Shown here in pieces: positions 1 through 7,991 of a DNA stretch of 64,000 nucleotides. The stretch lies in assembly GCF_024267655.1 (NCBI RefSeq), contig NZ_CP100595.1, positions 1,798,001 through 1,862,000 of the forward strand, written 5' to 3'. Source of the DNA: Arcobacter roscoffensis. GTDB lineage: Bacteria > Campylobacterota > Campylobacteria > Campylobacterales > Arcobacteraceae. The stretch's first letter is position 1. Each line of letters starts with the position of its first letter. The translations under genes were made by a program, and so were the position numbers. The notes below the pieces were generated by a model, which saw only the letters and a list, made by a program, of their open reading frames with translations, made no database searches and was not told the origin of the DNA.

Positions 1-202
1 CAGCTTCTAACTCACAAACTTTTCCATCAGCTTTTGCAACCTTTGCCATAAGACTTACTAAAAGCCCTGCTTCATGAGTCATAAGGTCACCATCAAATTT
101 CTCTTTAACTTTTAAATTAATATTTTTAAACTTTTCAGTCTTATAATTCCTTGCTATTAAAAATAAAATAAAACCAATCACTAGTAAAACTATTATTTTC
201 AT
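1..202 (-). CDS. TerB/DjlA-type membrane-anchored protein (3' part missing at window edge)
   Basis: Only the first 67 codons are in the window; the gene continues past base 1. The product begins with one hydrophobic segment (residues about 3-18), a basic stretch, and then a helix with AGLLVSLMAKVAKADGKV (about residues 44-61). This is the opening of a TerB-like domain (tellurite resistance/DjlA N-terminal fold), in which an acidic helix pattern around ADGKV is typical. Three ATGs stand in a row (208, 205, 202). An AAAGG sits directly before the first, so the third (202) has the best spacing and was chosen. It is divergent from tatB. DjlA-like J-domain proteins have this layout, but the part that would carry a J domain is outside the window, so the co-chaperone role is inference. 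Confidence 0.6.
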   Translation of the reverse strand, partial: MKIIVLLVIGFILFLIARNYKTEKFKNINLKVKEKFDGDLMTHEAGLLVSLMAKVAKADGKVCELEA

Positions 203-293
203 CATCATCCTTTATTTAAATACGACTATTTTGCTAGATTTTATCAAATTTTAGTTAAAATCTTAACCTTTAAATATACACTGGAGTTATATT

Positions 294-809
294 ATGTTTG
301 GAATGGGCTTTATGGAGATCCTGCTTATAGCAGTAATTGCGATTGTTGCTTTAGGACCTGATAAACTACCTACTGCGATGGTAGAAATAGCAAAATTTAT
401 TAAAAAATTTAAATCAGGTGTAGATGATGCAAAAACAACACTTGATAGTGAATTAAATCTTAAAGAAATGAAAGAAGAAGCGCAAATGTTCAAAGCGCAA
501 ATTGAAAACACTAAATCTTCTTTGAATGTAAAAAATCATATGGATTTAGGTTTAGATAATATTATGAACGATGATTTACCATCTTCTTCAAAAGTTCAAG
601 AGGATAAGGAAGAACCTTCAAAAGATGAAAAGGTATCTTTCAAAAAGAAAAAAAAGAAAAACAAAGTTCAAGAAGAAGCTGTTGAAGAACTAGCTTCAAT
701 AGAAGAATCAAATGAACAAATCATGCAAAATGCTGCAAACAAATTTAAAGTGAACTTTCCCGAAGATAATGACAAAAATAAAGATGAAAAAAAAGAGGAT
801 AATGCTTAA
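294..809 (+). CDS. tatB: Sec-independent translocase subunit TatB
   Basis: TatB recruits twin-arginine substrates to the TatC core in the inner membrane. The 171-residue product starts with one membrane helix (about residues 5-20) ending in LGPDKLP, the TatA/B hinge, followed by an amphipathic helix (AMVEIAKFIKKFK). A long, highly charged and lysine/glutamate-rich tail fills the rest. The glutamate in the membrane helix (MEILLI) and the immediate tatC neighbour favour TatB over TatA. A GGAG lies about 8 bases before the ATG. The stop codon overlaps the tatC start as TAATG, so the two are translationally coupled. The tail is low-complexity and probably disordered. Confidence 0.93.
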   Translation: MFGMGFMEILLIAVIAIVALGPDKLPTAMVEIAKFIKKFKSGVDDAKTTLDSELNLKEMKEEAQMFKAQIENTKSSLNVKNHMDLGLDNIMNDDLPSSSKVQEDKEEPSKDEKVSFKKKKKKNKVQEEAVEELASIEESNEQIMQNAANKFKVNFPEDNDKNKDEKKEDNA

Positions 810-1537
810 TGCTAGATGATTTAAAACCGCATATAGCGGATCTTAGAAAAAGGTTGATGGTATCAGGAGCAAGCTTAATAGTTATGTTCTTTGTATGTTT
901 TTTCTTTTATGAACCAATTTTAGGTTGGATGATGGTTCCTGTTGAGGCTGTTTTACCACCTAATTCTCAAATGGTAGCAGTTGAGATTCAAGAAACATTC
1001 TTCACTGCCTTAAAAGTTGCTTTCTTTTCAGCTTTCTTATTATCATTGCCTGTTATATTTTGGCAAATGTGGCTGTTTTTAGCTCCTGGACTTTATGAAC
1101 ATGAAAAAAAGCTAGTTGTACCTTTTGTATTTTTTGCAACACTAATGTTTTTAGTTGGTGCTTCATTTGCGTATTATGTGGTTGTACCTTATGGCTTTGA
1201 ATTCCTTGTAAACTTTGGTTCTGCTGTTGTTACAGTATTACCAAGTATTGGTAAGTATGTAGGTTTCTTTACAAAACTTCTATTTGGTTTTGGTGTTGCT
1301 TTTGAGTTACCAGTAATTACATTTTTCTTAGCAAAAATAGGACTTGTTGATGATAGAATGCTAAAAGACTTCTTTAAATATGCAGTTGTGCTTATTTTTA
1401 TTTTAGCTTCACTTCTAACACCACCTGATGTATTAACTCAATTTTTAATGGCAGGACCATTAATCATATTATATGGGGTATCTATTTATATTGCTAAAGT
1501 ATTTAACCCAGCAGATAAAGAAGAGGAGGAAGAGTAG
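809..1537 (+). CDS. tatC: Sec-independent translocase core subunit TatC
   Basis: TatC is the multi-spanning receptor of the twin-arginine pathway; it binds the RR signal peptide and exports folded proteins. The 242-residue product starts HIADLRKRL, the conserved TatC N-terminus, and has six predicted membrane helices. It retains typical loop motifs such as FWQMWLFLAPGLYEHEKK and the later LTPPDVLTQ. Length fits the family. It ends in a run of glutamates. Its start overlaps the tatB stop and queA begins six bases after its stop, so tatB-tatC-queA look like one transcript. TatA is not seen in this window. Confidence 0.95.
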   Translation: MLDDLKPHIADLRKRLMVSGASLIVMFFVCFFFYEPILGWMMVPVEAVLPPNSQMVAVEIQETFFTALKVAFFSAFLLSLPVIFWQMWLFLAPGLYEHEKKLVVPFVFFATLMFLVGASFAYYVVVPYGFEFLVNFGSAVVTVLPSIGKYVGFFTKLLFGFGVAFELPVITFFLAKIGLVDDRMLKDFFKYAVVLIFILASLLTPPDVLTQFLMAGPLIILYGVSIYIAKVFNPADKEEEEE

Positions 1538-1542
1538 AATTT

Positions 1543-2565
1543 ATGCTTGATCCATTGAAAACTTCAAGCTATGATTATAACTTACCAAATGAACTCATAG
1601 CAACAAAACCCGTAAGCCCAGCAGACTCTGCTAGGCTTTTAGTTTATGATAGAAAAACTGACACTATAACTCATACAACTTTTAAAAACCTAATGGACTT
1701 TTTACCTGATGATATTTCTGTATTTTTAAATGATACAAAAGTAATAAAAGCTAGAATCTATGGTAAAAAAGAATCAGGTGGTAAAGTTGAACTTCTATTA
1801 AATAAGCCTTTATTTATGGATAGATACCTAGTAATGACAAGAGGTAGAGTAAAAGTTGGAAGTGAAATCTTTTTTGATAAAGGTTTACAAGCCAATGTAC
1901 TTGAATTAAATGAAGATGGTAGTAGAGTAGTAAAATTTACTAAAAATGGTGAAAAAATAGACTTCTTAGAATTAGTAGAAATCTTAAACGATATAGGTCA
2001 CTTACCACTACCTCCTTATATGAATAGAGAAGATAATCAAGAAGATGAAAAAGACTATCAAACACTTTTTGCTAAAAACTATGGAGCAGTAGCAGCACCA
2101 ACTGCTTCACTTCACTTTACAGAAGAGCTTTTACAAAAAATAAATGATAAGTTTCCTGTAAACTATCTAACACTTCATGTGGGAGCTGGTACTTTTAAAC
2201 CAGTTGATGCAGATGATATTTTAGAGCATCCAATGCATAGTGAATATTTTGAAATAGGAGCTACTGCGAAAGAGGCTTTAGATAAAGCAAAAAGCGTTTT
2301 AGCAGTTGGTACTACTGTTACAAGAACAGTTGAGTATTATGCAAGAACAAATAAAATCCAAGGTGAATGTGACTTATTTTTAAACCCAGCAAATAAGCCT
2401 ATAAAAGTAAAGCATCTACTTACAAACTTTCACCTTCCTAAATCTACACTTATTATGTTAATTGCATCATTTGTAGGTTTAGAAAAAACACTTGAGATAT
2501 ACAATACAGCCATAGAAGAGAAATACAGATTTTACTCTTATGGTGATGGTATGTTAATCATATAA
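1543..2565 (+). CDS. queA: S-adenosylmethionine:tRNA ribosyltransferase-isomerase
   Basis: QueA transfers and isomerises the ribosyl group of S-adenosylmethionine onto 7-aminomethyl-7-deazaguanine at the wobble base of tRNA, giving epoxyqueuosine. The 340-residue length and the colinear motifs are typical: YDYNLPNELIA at the start, VFLNDTKVIKARI, YGAVAAPTASLHFT, LTLHVGAGTFKPV and HLLTNFHLPKSTL near the end. It follows tatC closely and is probably cotranscribed; the pairing is common in Campylobacterota, and no functional link to Tat is implied. No other queuosine genes are in the window. Confidence 0.96.
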   Translation: MLDPLKTSSYDYNLPNELIATKPVSPADSARLLVYDRKTDTITHTTFKNLMDFLPDDISVFLNDTKVIKARIYGKKESGGKVELLLNKPLFMDRYLVMTRGRVKVGSEIFFDKGLQANVLELNEDGSRVVKFTKNGEKIDFLELVEILNDIGHLPLPPYMNREDNQEDEKDYQTLFAKNYGAVAAPTASLHFTEELLQKINDKFPVNYLTLHVGAGTFKPVDADDILEHPMHSEYFEIGATAKEALDKAKSVLAVGTTVTRTVEYYARTNKIQGECDLFLNPANKPIKVKHLLTNFHLPKSTLIMLIASFVGLEKTLEIYNTAIEEKYRFYSYGDGMLII

Positions 2566-2598
2566 ATAAATTTGAATATATTATAAAGGAAAAGCAAT

Positions 2599-3351
2599 AT
2601 GCCACATTATGTGTTATTTGATACAGAAACAACAGGAAATCAAGAAGAAGATAGAGTAATTCAATTTGGAGCTATGATTGTTGACCAAACAGGAAAAATA
2701 GAAGCTTATGATGAATTCTGTTCTAGTGATGTAAAAATCAAAATAGAAGCTATGGAAGTTCATAATATCACACCTGATTTAATTGAAGGAAAACCAACAG
2801 CTACACAAACTACTTTTTATAAAAGATTAGAAGAGTTAAACTCTCACGAGAACTTCTTAATTGCTCATAATATTGCATTTGATATGGGAATGATTGAAAA
2901 AGAAGGCTTTGTAAATAACTATCAAATAATTGATACTTTAAGATGTGCTAAACACTTATTTTCAGAATTGCCATATCATAGATTACAATATTTAAGATAT
3001 GCCTTAGAGCTTTACAAAACAGAACAAGCAGAAGCCACAAGACATAATATCACAATCAAAGCCCATGATGCTATTGGTGATGTTTTAGTAATGAAGCTAT
3101 TTTTAACAAAACTTGTAGCTAAATGTAGAGAGATTTATCCTGATTATAATCCAATGGAAAAACTAGTTGAACTTACAAAAACACCTGTATATATCAAAAC
3201 ATTTAAATTTGGTAAACACAAAGGTAAAGATATAGCGGATGTTGCCAAAGAAGACTCAGGATATTTAAACTGGATGAGAACAAATATGGATTTAGATGAG
3301 GATTTAAAATATACTCTTGATAAGGTTTTAGGAAGTAATCAAACTTACTAA
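2599..3351 (+). CDS. DEDDh 3'-5' exonuclease with C-terminal DUF3820-like domain
   Basis: The 250-residue protein has an N-terminal DnaQ/RNase T-like exonuclease domain. Exo I is FDTETTG (D8, E10), Exo II is the AHNIAFDMG stretch near residue 94, and Exo III is the histidine-aspartate of KAHDAIGD near residue 152, so the DEDDh catalytic set is complete. The last 60 residues (FKFGKHKGKDIADV followed by YLNWM) match the small domain also found at the end of ExoX-type nucleases. Substrate is probably single-stranded DNA or RNA ends in repair or turnover. AAAGGA precedes the ATG at normal spacing. It could be cotranscribed with queA, 33 bases upstream. Confidence 0.85.
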   Translation: MPHYVLFDTETTGNQEEDRVIQFGAMIVDQTGKIEAYDEFCSSDVKIKIEAMEVHNITPDLIEGKPTATQTTFYKRLEELNSHENFLIAHNIAFDMGMIEKEGFVNNYQIIDTLRCAKHLFSELPYHRLQYLRYALELYKTEQAEATRHNITIKAHDAIGDVLVMKLFLTKLVAKCREIYPDYNPMEKLVELTKTPVYIKTFKFGKHKGKDIADVAKEDSGYLNWMRTNMDLDEDLKYTLDKVLGSNQTY

Positions 3352-3451
3352 AACTCCATAAATTCTGTCTTTTTTATATATTTTGAGTTAATTTCATTTA
3401 AGTTTCATTTAATTTCACTATAATTACGGAAAATTTTTTTAAAGGTTTAGC

Positions 3452-4789
3452 TTGAACAAATTTTCTAGAATAGGATTTATTCTAGCAGCTGCGGGTTCAG
3501 CTGTTGGTCTTGGAAATATATGGAAATTCCCATATGTTACAGGAGAATATGGAGGAGGAGCATTCGTACTTGTTTATCTTCTTGCAATTCTTTTTATTGG
3601 TTTAACTGTATTCTTAGCAGAAGCAGTTATAGGACAAAATGCACAATCTGATGTAGCAACATCGTTTGTAAAGACTTCAAAAACAAAAAATGAAAACTGG
3701 AAATTTGCTGGTTTTATGATTATAAGTGGTCTTTTGATTCTTTCATTCTACTCTGTTGTATTAGGGTGGATTTTAGACTATGTAATCACTTCTTTTTCTG
3801 CACTTCCTACTGAAGCTAGTGTTGCTGGTGCTGCTTTTGAAAAGCTTATTAGCGATGATATTGGTAACTTAATAGTTTATCATACACTTATAGCTGGAAC
3901 TGTAATCTTTATTGTATTAAAAGGTGTAAAAGCAGGTATTGAAAAAATCAACTTAATCTTAATGCCCCTATTAGGAATTATTTTAGCTGGTTTACTTATT
4001 TATGCTTTAACTTTAGATTCATTCTCACAAGCTGTGTCATTTATGTTTAGCCCTGATTTTAGTAAGATAAATGGTGATGCCCTACTTGCTGCCTTAGGTC
4101 AAGCGTTCTTTACACTTTCACTTGGTGTTGGTACTATTATGACTTATTCTGCATCTTTACCTAAAGAAGCAAACTTTGTTAAATCATCATTTTATGTAGC
4201 TTTAGTTGATACAACTATTGCAATTATTGCTGGTCTTATCATCTTCTCATTTTTATTTGAAGCAGGAGCTCCAAGTGCTGCAGGACCTGGACTTGTATTT
4301 ATTTCACTACCTGTTATTTTCTCAGGATGGGGAGTATTAGGTCAAGTTATTGCCGTATCTTTCTTTGTTGCATTAGTATTTGCAGGTATTACATCTGCTG
4401 TATCTATGATAGAACCATCATTAAAATTCTTTATTGAGAGATTTGGTTTTACAAGAAGAAAAGCAACTATTCTTTGTGGTTCAATTTTCTATGGATTAGG
4501 TATTGTAGCTTTACTATCTATGTCAAAAGCATATGGAGCAGAGTTAACATTCTTTGGTAAAAATGCCTTTGATTGGATGGATTTTATGACTTCATCTATT
4601 ATGATGCCATTAGCTGCAATTATTACTTGTATTTTCTTAGGGTATTTTGTTGATAAACAAATGCTTCAAGAGAAGTTTACAAAACACACAAGCGTAGCTG
4701 TATTTAATATCTGGTATTCATTAATCAGATATGTTGTACCAATAGCAATTATAATTCTTTTCTTAAATAAATTAGGAATTCTTTCATAA
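3452..4789 (+). CDS. Sodium-dependent transporter of the neurotransmitter:sodium symporter (SNF) family
   Basis: This is a LeuT-fold Na+-coupled symporter, probably for an amino acid or related amine. The 445-residue product begins RIGFILAAAGSAVGLGNIWK, the family signature of the broken first helix that forms the Na+ sites, followed by FPYVTGEYGGGAF. About eleven further hydrophobic segments follow; the bacterial members usually have 11 or 12. Start is TTG, with AAAGG six bases upstream; no in-frame ATG fits better. It is followed at once by a perfect bidirectional hairpin. The substrate cannot be told from sequence. Confidence 0.9.
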   Translation: MNKFSRIGFILAAAGSAVGLGNIWKFPYVTGEYGGGAFVLVYLLAILFIGLTVFLAEAVIGQNAQSDVATSFVKTSKTKNENWKFAGFMIISGLLILSFYSVVLGWILDYVITSFSALPTEASVAGAAFEKLISDDIGNLIVYHTLIAGTVIFIVLKGVKAGIEKINLILMPLLGIILAGLLIYALTLDSFSQAVSFMFSPDFSKINGDALLAALGQAFFTLSLGVGTIMTYSASLPKEANFVKSSFYVALVDTTIAIIAGLIIFSFLFEAGAPSAAGPGLVFISLPVIFSGWGVLGQVIAVSFFVALVFAGITSAVSMIEPSLKFFIERFGFTRRKATILCGSIFYGLGIVALLSMSKAYGAELTFFGKNAFDWMDFMTSSIMMPLAAIITCIFLGYFVDKQMLQEKFTKHTSVAVFNIWYSLIRYVVPIAIIILFLNKLGILS

Positions 4790-4818
4790 TAAACTAAAGG
4801 CTTAAAGCCTTTAGTTTA
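4790..4818. terminator. Bidirectional intrinsic terminator
   Basis: A perfect inverted repeat with 14-base arms (TAAACTAAAGGCTT and its complement) around a single base. It lies between the convergent symporter and glycerate kinase genes; the glycerate kinase stop codon is inside the right arm. A/T flanks make it usable in both directions. Confidence 0.8.
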
Positions 4819-5947
4819 ACTTCATACTTAAAACTTTAGCTATATTATAAGCACTTAATTCTAAGTTCTTTTTTGCATCTTTTTTTATAATTTCAAAGGA
4901 CATTGAAATTGGTGTCACATCAAATACAGCATCAATACCATGGTCATATACAAGTTCATAATCATTTGAAGTACAGCCAGCTATTGCAATAACTTGCTTG
5001 CCGTATTTTTTAGCAAGCTTTGCAACTCCTATTGGTGTTTTCCCCTGTATAGTTTGGCTATCTATCTTACCCTCACCTGTTATAACTAAAGATGCGTCTT
5101 TTATGTGCTTTTCTAAATCTACTTTTTGTATAACAATATCAATACCACTTTTTAGTTTTGCATTCATAAAAGTAATCAAAGCAAATCCTAATCCACCTGC
5201 AGCTCCACAACCTTCAATATTCTTTGTTTTTTTATTAAAGCTCTTTTCACATAGGTTTGCAAATTTTTCTAGGCTTTTATCTAAAACCTTTATAGTTTTC
5301 CCATCTGCACCTTTTTGTTTCCCAAAAACGAAAGAAGCACCATTTATACCACAAAGTGGATTTTTTACATCACAAGCTACTTCTATATTTATATCTTTAT
5401 ACTTTTATAAACTACTTATATCAAAAGAGTCTATTTTTTCTATATATTTAGCTGCGACTATTGGTAATTCATTTTTATTATTATCATAAAATCTTACACC
5501 TAAAGCTTGAAGCATCCCAATACCACAATCATTTGTAGCACTTCCACCAAGACCCAAAATAAAACTTCTAAGACCTTTTTCATAGGCATCTTTTATTAAC
5601 TGCCCAAAACCATAAGTTGTAGTTTCTAAAGGATTTTTTTCATCTTCTCTTAAAAGCTCCAAACCACTTGCTGTTGCCATTTCAATTACAGCTGTTTTAT
5701 TATCACCTAAAACCCCGTAATATGCTTCAATATCTCTTTGCAAGGGATCTTTAACACAAACTTTCTTTATAGAGCCACTTGTAGCATCAACTAAAGCTCT
5801 AACTGTTCCCTCACCTCCATCAGCAAGGGGTATTTTTATAAACTCAGTATTTTTAAATACTTTTTTAAAACCTTCTTCAATTGTATTTGCTACTTCTTTA
5901 GCACTTAATGTTTCTTTGTATGAATCAGGTGCTATAACTATCTTCAT
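4811..5947 (-). pseudogene. glxK: Glycerate kinase gene interrupted by one in-frame TAA
   Basis: The family phosphorylates D-glycerate in the glyoxylate/glycerate route. Read from ATG 5947 the frame gives MKIVIAPDSYKETLSA, ADGGEGT, LGLGGSATNDCGIGMLQALG and, after the break, EVACDVKNPLCG, GAAGGLG and ITGEGKIDSQT. Together these make the full family length of about 378 codons. One TAA at 5407-5405, about codon 181, sits inside a conserved strand just before EVACDV, and the frame is identical on both sides, so this is a nonsense change and not a frameshift. AAGGAAG precedes ATG 5947, and the start overlaps the upstream cyclase gene by 23 bases. It is either a recent pseudogene, a sequencing error, or a gene read through at TAA. 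Confidence 0.8.
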
Positions 5948-7682
5948 TTTCTTCCTTTGTTTTGTATACAAGAGTTTTATTTCTTCCTGCTTTTTTAGCA
6001 TCATACAATGCCTCATCTGCTCTTTTTAGTATAGTTTGTAGGTTTTTATCTTCATATTTATCAAGAATTGCAATTCCAATACTTATAGTAAATTTTATAT
6101 CAAGTTGAGCTATTTTAAAAATACTATTTTCTATATCTACTCTTAACTCTTCACTTATTTTATAAGCAGCTTCTAGTTTTGTTTTTGGGAAGACTACAAC
6201 AAACTCTTCTCCCCCGATTCTACTTATAACATCACTTTTTCTAAATTTGCTTAATAATTTGTTTGATAATTGAACTAAAATTTCATCACCTATGCCATGT
6301 CCATAAGTATCATTTATCTTTTTAAATTTATCTAGATCAATCATTATTAGACATAAAGGTTCATTATTTCTTATTGAAATCTGAATTAATGAATCCACAA
6401 CTGAATTTAAATATCTTCTATTATATAAATTTGTTAAAGAGTCTTTTTCTGCCATTTCCTTTAAAAGCTCTTTGGATTCTTCTAAGTCATGGGTTCTTGT
6501 TTTTACTTTCTGTTCTAAATTTTCATTTAAATATTTCAAACTGTTTTTATATTTTTCTAAAATAGCATTGATTTTTTTTGACAAATAATAAAGTATAATT
6601 ATTCCAAATAGCGTTGCAAGAAAAGAAAAGCATATTAAATTAAATATCATTTTATCTACTTGTTTATCTAGCTTCTCTTTTGCTTTTATAATCTCATTTT
6701 CTATATAGTTTGTATAAACTCCTGTACCTATTACCCAATCGAACTTATCAAAGCTTTTTACATAAGATATTTTTTTTGATGGTTTATTTGTTAAAGGGTC
6801 AACAGTTGCTATATATTCAACAAAGCCTCCATCACTTTCTTTTCCTTTTTTGATAATATCTTGAACTATATATTTGCCACCTATATTTAAATGCCATCTA
6901 TTTTTGCCAAGTAAATCTTTTTGAGTATGAGAAATAGTATGTCCTGTATAATCAAAAGCAAAAACATAGCCTTCTTTTAAAAAACTCATTATATTTAATA
7001 ACTCTTGTAGCTTATTCATAGTAGAAAAGTATATATCTTCTTCATATTTTGCACTACCTATAAAAACATCTAAAGGTTCAAATTTCTTAAGATATCCGAT
7101 TTTTTCTTTTACTATTGATTCATTTGGTTTAAACCACTTCCATGTCAAAAAGCCTTCACTATTTAACTTCAAAAAATTTAAAAATTTATTTATTGTATTT
7201 TGAGCTGCTATATCATCAAGAATTAAAAAGTTTTTTCCCTCATATTTACTGTTATGAGGGTGCATTAAAGAAGTTCCATTATAATCAAACAAGAAATAGT
7301 AGCCCATTTTATTTTCAAAGAATTTAATATATGCTAATTTTTCTTTTACTTTTTCTATAATCTCTTCTTTTACTAAACCTTTATTATTTTCATATGTTTT
7401 TTCTATAATATCATATGCAATATTTACAGTATTTTTGATTTCTTGTTTTTCATTATCTTTTATTTGCTCATAGGACTTATCTAAAAGATTGATGGTGTTT
7501 AAGACCCTTGATTTAATTTCATTTTTAATTTTTATATTCTCGTGAGAAACTAGTAGTTGTTTTTGATTTTCAAAATAGTCTTTAAGCTGTACGATAGATA
7601 TACTAGTTAAAAATATAGAAGTAAATAAAACTCCCAATATAGGAATAACTATAATCAATTTCTTAATATTATTTTCACTCAT
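5925..7682 (-). CDS. Membrane diguanylate cyclase with double Cache-type periplasmic sensor
   Basis: The 585-residue protein makes cyclic di-GMP in response to a periplasmic ligand, by domain logic. A membrane helix lies at residues 8-30 and a second at about 345-367. The region between them contains two related Cache modules, each with the pattern YxFxFDYxGxxxxH (GYYFLFDYNGTSLMHPH and GYVFAFDYTGHTISH) and a later 'K-F-x-W-x-I-G' closing motif. A coiled coil leads to a GGDEF domain with an intact active site (RIGGEEF, near residue 491) and YNRRYLNSV upstream. The sensor closely resembles the one in the histidine kinase at 58288-60231. The ATG is preceded by AAAAGG. Its 3' end overlaps glxK. 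Confidence 0.9.
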   Translation of the reverse strand: MSENNIKKLIIVIPILGVLFTSIFLTSISIVQLKDYFENQKQLLVSHENIKIKNEIKSRVLNTINLLDKSYEQIKDNEKQEIKNTVNIAYDIIEKTYENNKGLVKEEIIEKVKEKLAYIKFFENKMGYYFLFDYNGTSLMHPHNSKYEGKNFLILDDIAAQNTINKFLNFLKLNSEGFLTWKWFKPNESIVKEKIGYLKKFEPLDVFIGSAKYEEDIYFSTMNKLQELLNIMSFLKEGYVFAFDYTGHTISHTQKDLLGKNRWHLNIGGKYIVQDIIKKGKESDGGFVEYIATVDPLTNKPSKKISYVKSFDKFDWVIGTGVYTNYIENEIIKAKEKLDKQVDKMIFNLICFSFLATLFGIIILYYLSKKINAILEKYKNSLKYLNENLEQKVKTRTHDLEESKELLKEMAEKDSLTNLYNRRYLNSVVDSLIQISIRNNEPLCLIMIDLDKFKKINDTYGHGIGDEILVQLSNKLLSKFRKSDVISRIGGEEFVVVFPKTKLEAAYKISEELRVDIENSIFKIAQLDIKFTISIGIAILDKYEDKNLQTILKRADEALYDAKKAGRNKTLVYKTKEENEDSYST

Positions 7683-7775
7683 GATAAGAAACCTTTTTTA
7701 TATATAATTAATTATAACAAATTATATATAGAGTTTATATCAAAAGAGTATCAATTTATATTTTTGTACATAAAA

Positions 7776-7809
7776 AAAGGGAAAAGAGTTCTAGACCTCT
7801 TTTCCCTTT
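7776..7809 (-). terminator. Intrinsic terminator
   Basis: A 13-base perfect stem (AAAGGGAAAAGAG and its complement) with an 8-base loop, followed on the minus strand by a run of T. It lies about 190 bases after the dgt stop and directly after the small transcript candidate described here. Confidence 0.85.
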
Positions 7810-7945
7810 ATTATTATCAAGTTTAAGAATAAACATTTTTGTTTATCTTACTCACTATGTAGTGAATTTTTATTATTTTAAGTTTGTTACAACAATACTA
7901 AGAATGATAATCCTTCGTCATTTACACCTCCATATTGTTTCGGAT
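7776..7945 (-). ncRNA. Candidate small transcript with a seven-codon open frame (7921-7898)
   Basis: The 309-base gap between the GGDEF gene and dgt is not empty. On the minus strand a strong-looking promoter (-35 TTGCTT, 17-base spacer, -10 TATAAT) is followed by GGAGGTG at 7931-7925 and an ATG at 7921 opening a frame of only seven codons (MTKDYHS, stop TAG). The strong terminator at 7809-7776 closes a unit of roughly 170 nucleotides. No longer protein can be read downstream. It could be a small RNA, a leader peptide without a downstream gene, or a decayed gene start. No known RNA family was recognised. The remaining 7683-7775 looks like A/T-rich promoter sequence for nothing I can name. Confidence 0.4.
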
Positions 7946-7951
7946 AATGTA

Positions 7952-7980
7952 ATTATAACATCATTTCATCTTAAAAGCAA
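7952..7980 (-). promoter_or_regulatory. Sigma70-type promoter just downstream of dgt
   Basis: On the minus strand TTGCTT (7980-7975) and TATAAT (7957-7952) are separated by exactly 17 bases, an unusually complete promoter for this AT-rich genome where -35 boxes are rarely obvious. Start of transcription would be near 7945, upstream of the GGAGGTG site. Confidence 0.55.
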
Positions 7981-7991
7981 CTTAAAAATGC

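Noticed and set aside
5180-5404. Frameshift in glycerate kinase
   Set aside because: The frame before and after the gap between the two open pieces is the same (75 codons apart), so a nonsense codon, not a frameshift, explains the break.
4998-5489. Plus-strand open frame of 163 codons
   Set aside because: It is antisense to the glycerate kinase gene, whose family motifs are clear on the other strand; the composition (Phe/Pro/Ser-rich) is that of a shadow frame.
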